A stretch of 64,000 nt of DNA from Cyclobacteriaceae bacterium YHN15 (GTDB lineage Bacteria > Bacteroidota > Bacteroidia > Cytophagales > Cyclobacteriaceae). Shown piece after piece: positions 36,670 to 45,205 of this stretch (positions are counted from its first letter, which is position 1; each line of letters opens with the position of its first letter). A program made the position numbers and the translations under genes. The notes below the pieces were generated by a model. The model was given only the letters and a program-made list of their open reading frames with translations. It made no database searches and had not been told where the DNA came from. The DNA lies in NCBI GenBank assembly GCA_003797895.1, contig RKQB01000004.1, positions 1-64,000 of the forward strand, written 5' to 3'.

Positions 36670-37920
36670 TTATTCACCAAAAGACATGGCCAGCTCGGTG
36701 GATCTGTAATATCCACTGGTTAATTTTTCCTTAACCGCCTCAAAAGCAGCAATTGTTTCGGACACATCTTCCAAAGTATGTACGGCAGTTGGGATCAATC
36801 TCAAAATAATCATTCCCTTTGGTATTACAGGATAAATTACCACAGAACAAAAGATGTTGTAGTTTTCCCTTAGGTCCTTACTTAAGGTAGCAGCCTCACC
36901 CACGGTACCGTTCAATACCACCGGTGTAACAGGGGAATTGGATTTTCCTGTACTGAAACCTTTTTCCTGAAGTCCTGATTTTAAAGCATTTACAATTTTC
37001 CAAAGATTATCTTTTAACTCGGGCTTAGTCCTAAGTAACTCCAATCTTTTCAGGGCGCCCTCGACCAAAAGCATAGGCAATGATTTGGCAAATATTTGGG
37101 ACCTCATATTGTATTTGAGATATAGGATTACTTTGGCATCACCAGCTATGAATGCTCCAATGGAGGCCATAGATTTCGCAAAAGTTGAGAAATATAGATC
37201 TATTTGATCCTGCACTCCCTGCTCTTCACCGGTACCTGCGCCTGTTTTCCCCATAGTTCCAAATCCATGAGCATCGTCTACCAAGAGCCTGAATTGGTAT
37301 TTTTCTTTTAGTTTTACGATTTCAGCAAGTTTTCCCTGATCACCGGTCATTCCGAATACACCCTCTGTAATTACCAGCACTCCACCACCTGTTTCTTCTG
37401 CCAATTTGCTTGCTCTTTGCAGTTGTTTTTCACAGTTTTCTATGTCATTATGCGGGAAAACATATCTTTTCCCCAAATGCATTCTAAGGGCATCAATGAT
37501 GCAGGCGTGGCATTCACTGTCGTATACCACTACATCCTTTCTGTCCAATAGAGAATCTATGGCGGACATGATTCCCTGATAGCCATAATTCAATAAATAA
37601 GCACTTTCTTTTCCAACAAACTCTGCCAATTCCCTTTCCAATTGTTCATGAAGGTCAGTTTGTCCGGACATCATTCTTGCCCCCATAGGATAAGCTGCTC
37701 CCCATTTAGCCGCTGCTTCAGCATCGGTTTTGCGAACCTCAGGATGGTTTGCCAAACCAAGATAGTTGTTAAGGCTCCAGGTAAGCACCTCTCTGCCTTT
37801 GAATTTCATTCTAGGTGCAATTTCACCTTCTAATTTTGGGAAAGTAAAGTAACCTTCAGATACCTCCGAATGCTTGCCCAATGGGCCAAGATTGGTGTTT
37901 AGTTTTTCGAATAAGTCCAA
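36670..37920 (-). CDS. Alpha-oxoamine synthase (serine/cysteate acyltransferase type)
   Basis: This 416-aa PLP enzyme is of the SPT/KBL/BioF family, which condenses an amino acid with acyl-CoA or acyl-ACP. The PLP lysine is K249 (FSTFAKSMAS). H138 (ECHAC) matches the ring-stacking His, and VDDAHGFG (214-221) supplies the Asp and His. The N-terminal 45 residues (SEGYFTFPKLEGEIAPRM region) are longer than in Kbl or BioF and resemble Bacteroidota enzymes for sphingolipid or sulfonolipid bases. No tdh or bio gene is nearby. Serine palmitoyltransferase versus cysteate acyltransferase is undecided; Kbl is less likely. Confidence 0.8.
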   Translation of the reverse strand: MDLFEKLNTNLGPLGKHSEVSEGYFTFPKLEGEIAPRMKFKGREVLTWSLNNYLGLANHPEVRKTDAEAAAKWGAAYPMGARMMSGQTDLHEQLERELAEFVGKESAYLLNYGYQGIMSAIDSLLDRKDVVVYDSECHACIIDALRMHLGKRYVFPHNDIENCEKQLQRASKLAEETGGGVLVITEGVFGMTGDQGKLAEIVKLKEKYQFRLLVDDAHGFGTMGKTGAGTGEEQGVQDQIDLYFSTFAKSMASIGAFIAGDAKVILYLKYNMRSQIFAKSLPMLLVEGALKRLELLRTKPELKDNLWKIVNALKSGLQEKGFSTGKSNSPVTPVVLNGTVGEAATLSKDLRENYNIFCSVVIYPVIPKGMIILRLIPTAVHTLEDVSETIAAFEAVKEKLTSGYYRSTELAMSFGE

Positions 37921-37950
37921 TGTCTTAAATCGTTTAGTTTGAATTTTATT

Positions 37951-37976
37951 GTTTTTAAGGTATTAGCCTTAAAAAC
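37951..37976. repeat. Inverted repeat in the divergent promoter region
   Basis: GTTTTTAAGG and CCTTAAAAAC form a perfect 10-bp inverted repeat around TATTAG. It sits just downstream of the predicted minus-strand promoter (37980-38012), so it overlaps the likely transcription start and 5' UTR of the oxoamine synthase gene. It could be an operator or a leader hairpin. Confidence 0.5.
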
Positions 37977-37979
37977 GGC

Positions 37980-38012
37980 TAAAAGTAATACAATTTGTCC
38001 ATCCCTGCAAAA
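37980..38012 (-). promoter_or_regulatory. Candidate Bacteroidota-type promoter for the oxoamine synthase
   Basis: Read on the minus strand, TTTTG (38012-38008) is followed by 20 nt and TACTTTTA (37987-37980), one mismatch from TAnnTTTG. The predicted start is about 50 nt before the ATG at 37920. Confidence 0.5.
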
Positions 38013-38104
38013 TTCGGACCCCTTTTCAGATTTTCTTTCAGTTCCTCATTTTATTTTATTTACTTCGTAGGTTAATGTTTTCCTTAAAGATATAAACCCA
38101 GTAT

Positions 38105-39607
38105 ATGCGTAAAATCAATAAACTTTTGGTAGCTAATCGAGGAGAAATCAGTCTTCGTATCTTGCGGACAGCCAAAGAAATGGGAATCAAAACAGTTGCG
38201 GTATACAGTGAGGCAGATAGAAATGCCCCTCATGTCAAATTTGCCGATGAGGCGGTTTGTTTAGGGCCTCCTCCTTCCAATCAATCCTATTTATTAGCGG
38301 ATAAAATTATAGAAGCCTGTTTGGAATTGGGGGTGGATGCAATTCATCCAGGATACGGGTTTTTATCGGAAAACGCTGCATTTGCCAAAAAAGTGACAGA
38401 TGCCGGGATTGTTTTTGTCGGACCCTCTCCTGAATCTATCGAAGTGATGGGCAGCAAGTTGGCTGCAAAAAATGCAGTTGCTAAATATGGTATTCCTATG
38501 GTGCCCGGAACAGATGAGGCCATTGTAGATATTCCTGCAGCAATGATGAAAGCGGAAGAAATAGGATATCCCATATTGATTAAAGCAAGTGCAGGAGGTG
38601 GAGGAAAAGGGATGAGAATTGTGAAATATGAGGCAGAGTTTGAGGAGCAAATGCACAGGGCAATTTCAGAAGCTCAATCTTCCTTTGGTGACGGCTCCGT
38701 TTTTATTGAGAAGTTTATTACTTCACCCAGGCATATTGAAATTCAGGTATTGGGAGATACTCACGGCAATACCGTTTACCTTTTTGAGCGGGAATGTTCT
38801 GTTCAAAGACGTCACCAAAAGGTGATAGAAGAAGCTCCTTCGGCAGTAGTTTACCCTGAAATGAGAAAAGCTATGGGGGAGGCGGCTGTGAAAGTTGCTG
38901 AAGCATGCAATTATTACGGGGCAGGTACTGTAGAGTTTATAGTGGATGAAAACCTCGATTTCTATTTTTTGGAAATGAACACCCGATTGCAAGTGGAACA
39001 TCCTGTGACAGAAATGATCACAGGAAAAGATTTGGTAAAAGAACAGCTTTTAATTGCGGAAGGCCATCCTCTTTCTTTTTCTCAGGATGATCTTAGCATT
39101 AACGGTCATTCCATAGAGATAAGGGTTTATGCGGAAGACCCGAAAAATAATTTTCTCCCGGATATCGGTAATTTGATGACCTATGTGCCACCAAAGGGTC
39201 CAGGTATTAGGGTTGATGATGGTTTTGAGCAGGGTATGGATATTCCCATTTATTATGATCCCATGATAGCCAAGCTGATTATCCATCATGAGACTAGGGA
39301 AAAGGCAATAAATAGGATGATAAGGGCTATAGAGGATTATCAAATCACAGGCATAGAGACCACCTTGAGTTTCTGTAAATTTGTACTCCAACATGAGGCC
39401 TTCATTTCAGGTAATTTTGACACTAAGTTTGTTGAAAATTATTTCTCTCCTGACAAATTGGAAATTAATTGGGAAGAAGATGAAATGAAGCTTATAGCAG
39501 GTTTGGCAGTTGAGATTTTTGAAAAACAAAATACCAAGCTGAGAAGGGTTTCAGGACAAAATGGGATTTCAAATCTAAGAACCAACTGGAAAAACCGATT
39601 GATTTAA
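38105..39607 (+). CDS. accC: Biotin carboxylase subunit of an acyl-CoA carboxylase
   Basis: This 500-aa ATP-grasp enzyme carboxylates biotin on a carrier protein. It has the N-terminal LLVANRGEISLRILRTAKE, the glycine-rich KASAGGGGKGMRIV loop (about residue 160), ERECSVQRRHQKVIEEAP and the EMNTRLQVEHPVTE catalytic block near 290. It is about 50 aa longer than E. coli AccC because of an extra tail; no biotinyl domain is present. No accB or carboxyltransferase gene is in the window. Acetyl-CoA versus propionyl-CoA carboxylase cannot be told here. The stop overlaps the next ATG by 1 nt. Confidence 0.9.
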   Translation: MRKINKLLVANRGEISLRILRTAKEMGIKTVAVYSEADRNAPHVKFADEAVCLGPPPSNQSYLLADKIIEACLELGVDAIHPGYGFLSENAAFAKKVTDAGIVFVGPSPESIEVMGSKLAAKNAVAKYGIPMVPGTDEAIVDIPAAMMKAEEIGYPILIKASAGGGGKGMRIVKYEAEFEEQMHRAISEAQSSFGDGSVFIEKFITSPRHIEIQVLGDTHGNTVYLFERECSVQRRHQKVIEEAPSAVVYPEMRKAMGEAAVKVAEACNYYGAGTVEFIVDENLDFYFLEMNTRLQVEHPVTEMITGKDLVKEQLLIAEGHPLSFSQDDLSINGHSIEIRVYAEDPKNNFLPDIGNLMTYVPPKGPGIRVDDGFEQGMDIPIYYDPMIAKLIIHHETREKAINRMIRAIEDYQITGIETTLSFCKFVLQHEAFISGNFDTKFVENYFSPDKLEINWEEDEMKLIAGLAVEIFEKQNTKLRRVSGQNGISNLRTNWKNRLI

Positions 39608-40908
39608 TGGCAACTATCCTACCTATAAAGGCTTGGAGATACCATGAAAGATTTGCTGAAAACATTGAGGAATTGACTTCTCCTTTGTTTGATGTGGTTT
39701 CCTCCAAACAAAGGGAAGTCTTATACTCCAACCCTTTCAACAGTATTCATTTGTCCGTCCCTTTGGGAGATAACCCCTCCCAACAAGCCCGATTTTTACT
39801 GGATAAATGGAAAAAAGATGAAGTCATTGTGCAGGATGGAATTCCAGGGATTTATGTTTATTATCAATATTTCAAATTTCCCGGACAGGAGGAAGAATCC
39901 TGCAGAAAAGGTTTTATCGCCCAGATAAGAGCTTATGATTGGGATGAAAAAGTTGTTTTAAGGCATGAAAATACCATTGCAAAGGCAGTAAATGACAGAA
40001 TAGATTTGTTGAGTGCCACTCAATTCCAATCAAGCCCAACCCACGGCCTTTACGAAGATCCCCAATATTTTCTTGAACCTTATATGGATGCGGCAATAGA
40101 GAATCCCATTTATGATCTGGAGGACTACCAAGGAGTCAGGGAGGTATTGGCTGTAATTCATGATGCTCCGACGATACGTAGATTTGTGGAAGCATTATCG
40201 GATAAACAAATCATTTTGGCAGATGGACATCACAGGTATGAAGGAGCTATTGCATACAGAAAAGAAATGGAGAAATCCAATCAACGTCATACCGGGGAAG
40301 AAGGATACAATTACCATATGATGTATTTCACCAATGCCTTTTCAAAAAATCTCAGAATTCTGCCTACCCATAGACTTTTTTTTGATATTAAATTGTCAGA
40401 AAAGGAAATATTGGATAAACTGAAAGATGCTTTTTTTGTAAAGAAATTGAATGATGTAGAAGAAATTTCAGAATTGATTTTGCAAAAACAATGGGCATTT
40501 GGATTGATTTTCAAAACGAACGCCTATAAAATCAGGTTATTGCCCGAGAAAATTAAGGAAATGGATACAGATCTACCAGAAGTACTTAAATCAGTTGATC
40601 TGGTAATTTTGCATTACTTTTTTATTGATAAAATATTGGGAATTCCTAATGAAGAACAGCGCTTTTCGGACAATTTAGACTATGAAAGAAATATGCACCG
40701 CTGCCTTTCAAAAGTTAATAATGAAGAAGCCTCTTTTGCAATTATTACCAAAGACATTTCCATGACCCAAGTATTGGACGTATGCAAAAGTGGATATACC
40801 CTTCCTCAGAAATCCACTTATTTTTATCCCAAGACCTTGTCCGGGTTAATTTTTGGGTCGATTAAAGAATCGGAGTTCAAATTTCCTTATGAAGCATTTA
40901 GGCCATGA
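39607..40908 (+). CDS. DUF1015-family protein
   Basis: This 433-aa cytoplasmic protein belongs to the DUF1015 family. It has the opening ILPIKAWRYHERF, a central IILADGHHRYEGAIAYRKE block (about 200-218) with conserved Asp and two His, and a C-terminal LPQKSTYFYPK segment. The function is not one I can state with confidence. It overlaps accC by 1 nt and maf by 4 nt, so the three genes are probably co-transcribed. Confidence 0.82.
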   Translation: MATILPIKAWRYHERFAENIEELTSPLFDVVSSKQREVLYSNPFNSIHLSVPLGDNPSQQARFLLDKWKKDEVIVQDGIPGIYVYYQYFKFPGQEEESCRKGFIAQIRAYDWDEKVVLRHENTIAKAVNDRIDLLSATQFQSSPTHGLYEDPQYFLEPYMDAAIENPIYDLEDYQGVREVLAVIHDAPTIRRFVEALSDKQIILADGHHRYEGAIAYRKEMEKSNQRHTGEEGYNYHMMYFTNAFSKNLRILPTHRLFFDIKLSEKEILDKLKDAFFVKKLNDVEEISELILQKQWAFGLIFKTNAYKIRLLPEKIKEMDTDLPEVLKSVDLVILHYFFIDKILGIPNEEQRFSDNLDYERNMHRCLSKVNNEEASFAIITKDISMTQVLDVCKSGYTLPQKSTYFYPKTLSGLIFGSIKESEFKFPYEAFRP

Positions 40909-41480
40909 TTGATTTAGAAAACAGAAAACTAATACTTGCTTCAAAATCGCCCAGAAGATATGATCTTCTGAAAGGTATGGGATTGGATTTTGAAGTCCGG
41001 ATAAAGAATACGGAAGAAAATTTCCCCAATAGCATACCATTGAGTGAGGTTGCAGGATACCTTTCTGAGTTAAAAGCAAGGGTGTTTGAAGGGGAAATCG
41101 GAAATGAAGAGATAATATTGACTTCTGATACGGTGGTCATTCTTAAAGGTGAATTTCTTGGAAAACCAAGAGATAGGAACGAAGCGCAACATATGCTTAG
41201 AAAACTTTCAGGGAATGAACACCAAGTAATCACTGGGGTAAGCTTGTATTCCAATAAAAAATGTATAACCAAACAGGATACCACAAGGGTGTTTTTTAAA
41301 GAACTCACAGATCAGGAAATCAATTACTATATTGACCATTATCAACCTTTCGATAAAGCAGGGGCATATGGAATTCAGGAATGGATCGGATATATCGGAG
41401 TTCAAAAAATTGAAGGTTCTTTTTTTAACGTGATGGGATTGCCAGTTCATCTTGTATACCAAATATTAAGCACTTGGTGA
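40905..41480 (+). CDS. maf: Maf-like nucleotide pyrophosphatase
   Basis: This 191-aa protein opens with KLILASKSPRRYDLL, the Maf substrate-binding motif. It contains ILTSDTVVILKGEFLGKP with the catalytic Asp and the YDKAGAYGIQ-like segment FDKAGAYGIQEW. Family members hydrolyse dTTP, UTP or modified nucleotides and are linked to cell-division arrest. It ends the accC operon; no clear terminator follows, only a palindromic element at 41553-41583. Confidence 0.92.
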   Translation: MIDLENRKLILASKSPRRYDLLKGMGLDFEVRIKNTEENFPNSIPLSEVAGYLSELKARVFEGEIGNEEIILTSDTVVILKGEFLGKPRDRNEAQHMLRKLSGNEHQVITGVSLYSNKKCITKQDTTRVFFKELTDQEINYYIDHYQPFDKAGAYGIQEWIGYIGVQKIEGSFFNVMGLPVHLVYQILSTW

Positions 41481-41552
41481 TATCAAATTGTTGATAATCA
41501 GCAAAATAACAGAGGAAATTAGTTATTCGATTTTCCAAACCTAAATCCCGTT

Positions 41553-41583
41553 CCCCGGTGCCGATAGCTATCGGTACGAGGGG
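41553..41583. repeat. REP-like palindromic element
   Basis: CCGATAGCTATCGG (41561-41574) is a perfect 14-bp palindrome, extended by near-complementary flanks (GGTG/TAC, then CCCC/GGGG) into a long imperfect hairpin. It is GC-rich against AT-rich surroundings and sits alone in the intergenic space between convergent operons. This looks like a dispersed intergenic repeat family member; only one copy is in the window. Confidence 0.5.
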
Positions 41584-41640
41584 ATCTTAAACCAAATTTA
41601 ATTCTCCTACGTGTAGAATTGAGGATAGTCAGATTTTTTA

Positions 41641-41677
41641 AAATAAAAAGAGCCACCTTAAGATAAAAGTGGCTCTT
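41641..41677 (-). terminator. Terminator of the sdaAB-tolC-hlyD operon
   Basis: AAGAGCCAC pairs with GTGGCTCTT (9 bp, 12-nt loop). On the minus strand the stem is followed by TTTTTATTT. It lies 20 nt after the adaptor-gene stop. Confidence 0.85.
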
Positions 41678-41696
41678 ATAAAAGGATAATCCCGGT

Positions 41697-43001
41697 TTAA
41701 TCTTTCTTTTCTTCTGGTTTGGTCACCTCAACGGCATCATTATCCTTTAATTGTTTGCTTACAATGAAATAAGGTCCTGATATTACCTCTACACCCTCAT
41801 TTACACCCTCAAGTATTTCTATATTGTCAAAATCTGAAATTCCTGTTTTTATTTCAGTAATTTTTGCCCTGCCATTCTCTATAATAAAGATGAGTTCTTT
41901 GGATTTTGTGGATCCATCAGGACTTTCTATAACCTGATCCTCTCTGGTGGTTACCGCAGCCAAAGGAACTGAAAGTACATTGTCTTTTTTCTGCGTGATA
42001 ATATCTACGCTTGCAGTCATGCCTGGTCGGAATGGATACTTATTCCTTTCTGAAACCAGGTCAGCATAGGACTCATTTAAGATTCTGATTTTCACCTCAA
42101 ATTCAGTCACTGCATCTGGGCTGGCCTTAGTATTTGCAGAATTGGCAATGGAGGTTACAATACCTTTAAATTTTTTACCGGAAGAAGAATAGGAATCTAC
42201 ATCAATAATTGTGGTATCTCCCATGCTGATACGAATGATATCATTTTCGTTCACATTCACCCTTACTTCCATTCTTGAAAGATCTGCCAATCTTAGCATT
42301 TCGGTACCAGCCATTTGCTGGGTTCCTACAACCCTCTCTCCTTTTTCTACCAAAAGCTTTGAGACAATACCTGTTACAGGAGAATAAACATTGGTCAATC
42401 TTAGATTTTCTGCTGCTTCACTTACCGTTGCCTGGGAGCTTTTTACAATAAATTCAGCAGCTAAAACGGATTGTTTAGCAGCTTCCAGATCATTTTGGGA
42501 TGTTAAAAAGTTTGCCTGAATTTGCTCCCAATCTGAATCAGAAATAACCTTGTCTTTATACAGTTTTTCATTTCTGTTATATTCCAGTTCAGCACGGATA
42601 AACTGTGCTTCAGCTCTTTTTAGGTTGGCCTTTGATTGTGCCAGATTAGCCTGGTTTTGGTTTAGATTTGCTCTGGACCTATCCAAGGCAGAAATGAAAT
42701 TGTCAGGCCTGATCTTGACAAGTAAATCTCCGATTTTAACAGAATCTCCCTCAACTACGTTTAGTTCGATAATTTCTCCCGCCACATCAGGGCTTAGTTT
42801 TACTTCAATTTCAGGTTCAATTACCCCTGAGGCACTTACTTTTTCAGTGATAGAAACCTTTTTTACTATTGAAGATTCTACTTTTAGTTCTTTTTCTCCA
42901 CCAATCCAGCCAGCGGACCTTCCTATAATAGCGAAGATGATGATAGCTCCTAATACTCCTAAAAGTATGTAAATCAGCTTGTTTGATTTTTTTATAGCCA
43001 T
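41697..43001 (-). CDS. HlyD/MacA-family periplasmic adaptor
   Basis: This 434-aa membrane-fusion protein has an N-terminal membrane anchor (about residues 9-27), a biotinyl-lipoyl-like hairpin (KLSPDVAGEIIELNVVEG and GDLLVKIRP) and a long coiled coil (about 105-200). The rest is beta-barrel and membrane-proximal domains (FRPGMTASVDI). The architecture is closest to MacA-type adaptors. It follows the TolC gene by 15 nt. No ABC or RND inner-membrane pump is encoded before the terminator, so the pump must lie elsewhere. Confidence 0.88.
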   Translation of the reverse strand: MAIKKSNKLIYILLGVLGAIIIFAIIGRSAGWIGGEKELKVESSIVKKVSITEKVSASGVIEPEIEVKLSPDVAGEIIELNVVEGDSVKIGDLLVKIRPDNFISALDRSRANLNQNQANLAQSKANLKRAEAQFIRAELEYNRNEKLYKDKVISDSDWEQIQANFLTSQNDLEAAKQSVLAAEFIVKSSQATVSEAAENLRLTNVYSPVTGIVSKLLVEKGERVVGTQQMAGTEMLRLADLSRMEVRVNVNENDIIRISMGDTTIIDVDSYSSSGKKFKGIVTSIANSANTKASPDAVTEFEVKIRILNESYADLVSERNKYPFRPGMTASVDIITQKKDNVLSVPLAAVTTREDQVIESPDGSTKSKELIFIIENGRAKITEIKTGISDFDNIEILEGVNEGVEVISGPYFIVSKQLKDNDAVEVTKPEEKKD

Positions 43002-43016
43002 TGTGATATGGTTGAT

Positions 43017-44363
43017 TTATAATTTAAGTGGATTGCCTAAGTAAAAATCCAGAACTTTAACTCGAAATATATAGGTGTATTTTGATGTAACTAAATCTGC
43101 CTGCGAATTAAAGAAATTATTTTGGGCTAACTGGTAATCCGCAAAATTAATGGCACCTGCATCAAACCGCTGTTTGGCTATTCTAAATGCTTCTTCGAGT
43201 GAAGCGACCCTGATTAAAGAAGCTTGGTAGGATTGCCTCGCCGCATAGGCATTGGTGTAAGCAGATTCAATATCTTGCCTCAATTGGTTTCTGGTCTCCA
43301 CTTCCTGAATTTCACTCAATCTTTTTTGAAGTCTTGCTCTTTGCAAATTAGAACGGTTCCTCATATTGGATAGGATAGGAATATTCAACTGGAAATTACC
43401 TGTATATGAAACATTGTTTCTTATTTGGGTTCTGAAATCAGGTCTTTCCCCCATGAAAAATTGGTCAATATAGTTGGAGAAGGTATTTCCAGAGAACCCA
43501 AAAGTCGGTAAATAGCCACCTCTTGCAATTTTCACACCATATTCTGCGCTTTCTACCGCAGCTTCGGCTGACTTGATTTCGGGCATCAGTTCTAATGCTA
43601 TTGCAAAAATTTCGTCTACTTCTTTTTGCGACAAGCCATAATCCTCTGGAGACAATTCAGGAGTCAGGATGTCGAAATTGTCATCAAAAGGAATTTGCAT
43701 TGACTGGGCCAGGTTCAATTTCGCAATTCTCAAATTGTTTTCCGCATTGATCACCTCAAGTTCATTTGTGGCATTTTGGGCTTGAATATCCAATCTATTT
43801 GCCAGGGGCAAAGATCCCGCATCAACCAATTTATTGGTTACTTCCAATTGTTCTTTGGTTGTAGACAACTGATTTTGGGCTATTTTTAACTGTTCTTTTG
43901 CAAACACCACATTGATGAAAAAATTAATGGTATTTAAAGTGATGGTGTTTTGGGTAGCAGCGACATTATAAATATTGGATTGAATATCCATCTTATTTTG
44001 TTCAATGCTGTTGGTAATTTGCCTTCCTGCAAACAAGGTTACATTTGTACCTCCAAATAAATTGATGTTACCTATTCTATTGTTTTCAAAAAGGTTGGTA
44101 ACCGGGTTGATTGAACGGCCCCACCTGTATCCTGTGCTAGCCCCTGTATTTAAAGTTGGGATTCTTTGGCCTTGATTTCCAATCAAATTTGCCTCTGCTA
44201 TACCTAAGTTTACTTGGCTTCTTTGGAGTGCCAAGTTATTCTCCAGAGCAATATTAATACATGTTTCCAAATCAAGGTTAGATCTGTCATAAGTTTGGGC
44301 ATTTAGTTCAAAAATTAAAACGTAAAAAAGAGTAAATGCGACCAGGTAAATTTTCTTTTTCAT
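43017..44363 (-). CDS. TolC-family outer-membrane efflux protein
   Basis: This 448-aa protein has a signal peptide (MKKKIYLVAFTLFYVLIFEL, cleavage after LNA). Two OEP repeats follow, with DLETCINIALENNLALQRSQ near the N-terminus and the matching RVASLEEAFRIAKQRFDAG segment near residue 395. The alternating helical composition matches the TolC tunnel fold. Its ATG overlaps the sdaAB stop by 1 nt, and the HlyD adaptor follows, so it should form the outer channel of a tripartite exporter. Confidence 0.9.
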   Translation of the reverse strand: MKKKIYLVAFTLFYVLIFELNAQTYDRSNLDLETCINIALENNLALQRSQVNLGIAEANLIGNQGQRIPTLNTGASTGYRWGRSINPVTNLFENNRIGNINLFGGTNVTLFAGRQITNSIEQNKMDIQSNIYNVAATQNTITLNTINFFINVVFAKEQLKIAQNQLSTTKEQLEVTNKLVDAGSLPLANRLDIQAQNATNELEVINAENNLRIAKLNLAQSMQIPFDDNFDILTPELSPEDYGLSQKEVDEIFAIALELMPEIKSAEAAVESAEYGVKIARGGYLPTFGFSGNTFSNYIDQFFMGERPDFRTQIRNNVSYTGNFQLNIPILSNMRNRSNLQRARLQKRLSEIQEVETRNQLRQDIESAYTNAYAARQSYQASLIRVASLEEAFRIAKQRFDAGAINFADYQLAQNNFFNSQADLVTSKYTYIFRVKVLDFYLGNPLKL

Positions 44364-45040
44364 TATTTATCTATTTCTGGTATATAAATAAGTTCTTTAA
44401 TCCATGTCATTGTTTTCAAATAATCTATAGTACTTTTTCTTATACCGCTATCCATTTCAATAACATGACAAGCAAGATCATTTTTTCCTTTTCTTGACAC
44501 AGACATTGTAGCAATATTTGTTTTTTCCTGAGCAATGATAGAAGAAATAAAAGCTATTGCCCCGGAAATATCATCAGCCTTTACAATCAGCGTGTATGAT
44601 TGCGCTGAAAAATTAGCATTGAAGCCATCTATAGTAGCAATATTGATAATTCCTCCTCCAAGACTTTCCCCAATTACTTCAACTTCCCTACCATCTTTTT
44701 TTAGGTTTAATTTTATAGTATTGGGATGGTAAATAGAGGCATTTCCTATTGATTTAAAGGTGTAATTCAGACCGTTTTTTTTTGCTATTTCAAAAGATTC
44801 TTTGATCCTGGGATCATCCGTTTTGAAATCCAAAAGACCACCTATTATAGCCTTATCACTTCCATGACCTTCATAGGTTCTGGCAAAAGAGTTGTAAAAT
44901 GTAATCACAACTTGCTCCGGTGCAGCCCCCAAAATTCTGATAGCAGCTCTTGCAATCCTAACCACTCCTGCAGTATGGGAAGAAGAAGGCCCAATCATTA
45001 CCGGACCTATCATATCAAACACACTGCTTTTAGCTCCCAT
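44363..45040 (-). CDS. sdaAB: L-serine dehydratase beta subunit
   Basis: This 225-aa protein carries the signature MIGPSSSHTAGVVRIARA at the N-terminus and a C-terminal ACT-like regulatory domain (about residues 148-220). With an alpha subunit holding the iron-sulfur cluster it deaminates L-serine to pyruvate. The alpha subunit is not in the window. It is the first gene of a minus-strand operon with tolC and hlyD, an unexpected partnership; the 1-nt overlap with tolC argues that the coupling is real. Confidence 0.9.
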   Translation of the reverse strand: MGAKSSVFDMIGPVMIGPSSSHTAGVVRIARAAIRILGAAPEQVVITFYNSFARTYEGHGSDKAIIGGLLDFKTDDPRIKESFEIAKKNGLNYTFKSIGNASIYHPNTIKLNLKKDGREVEVIGESLGGGIINIATIDGFNANFSAQSYTLIVKADDISGAIAFISSIIAQEKTNIATMSVSRKGKNDLACHVIEMDSGIRKSTIDYLKTMTWIKELIYIPEIDK

Positions 45041-45057
45041 TTCCTTTTAACTTTCAA

Positions 45058-45069
45058 TTAGCATGCTAA
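45058..45069. repeat. Perfect 12-bp palindrome upstream of sdaAB
   Basis: TTAGCATGCTAA lies 18 nt before the sdaAB start, next to a TACTTTAG box read on the minus strand. It could be an operator, but chance palindromes of this length occur. Confidence 0.3.
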
Positions 45070-45205
45070 AGTAATAACATTTTCGTTTTAGAGGTAAAAA
45101 TTTAACATTTTAGTAGATTTTAAAAGGGTTAAAAAGATTGATTTAACTATTTTTAGAAAATAATATAAATAAAGGTGTTCTAAGTGTACGTTTTCGACCA
45201 ATTGC

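Noticed and set aside
36670..37920. Assignment as 2-amino-3-ketobutyrate CoA ligase (Kbl)
   Set aside because: No threonine dehydrogenase gene is adjacent and the N-terminus is longer than in Kbl; kept only as a less likely alternative.
40898..41308. 136-codon minus-strand open frame
   Set aside because: It is antisense to maf, whose motifs are clear.
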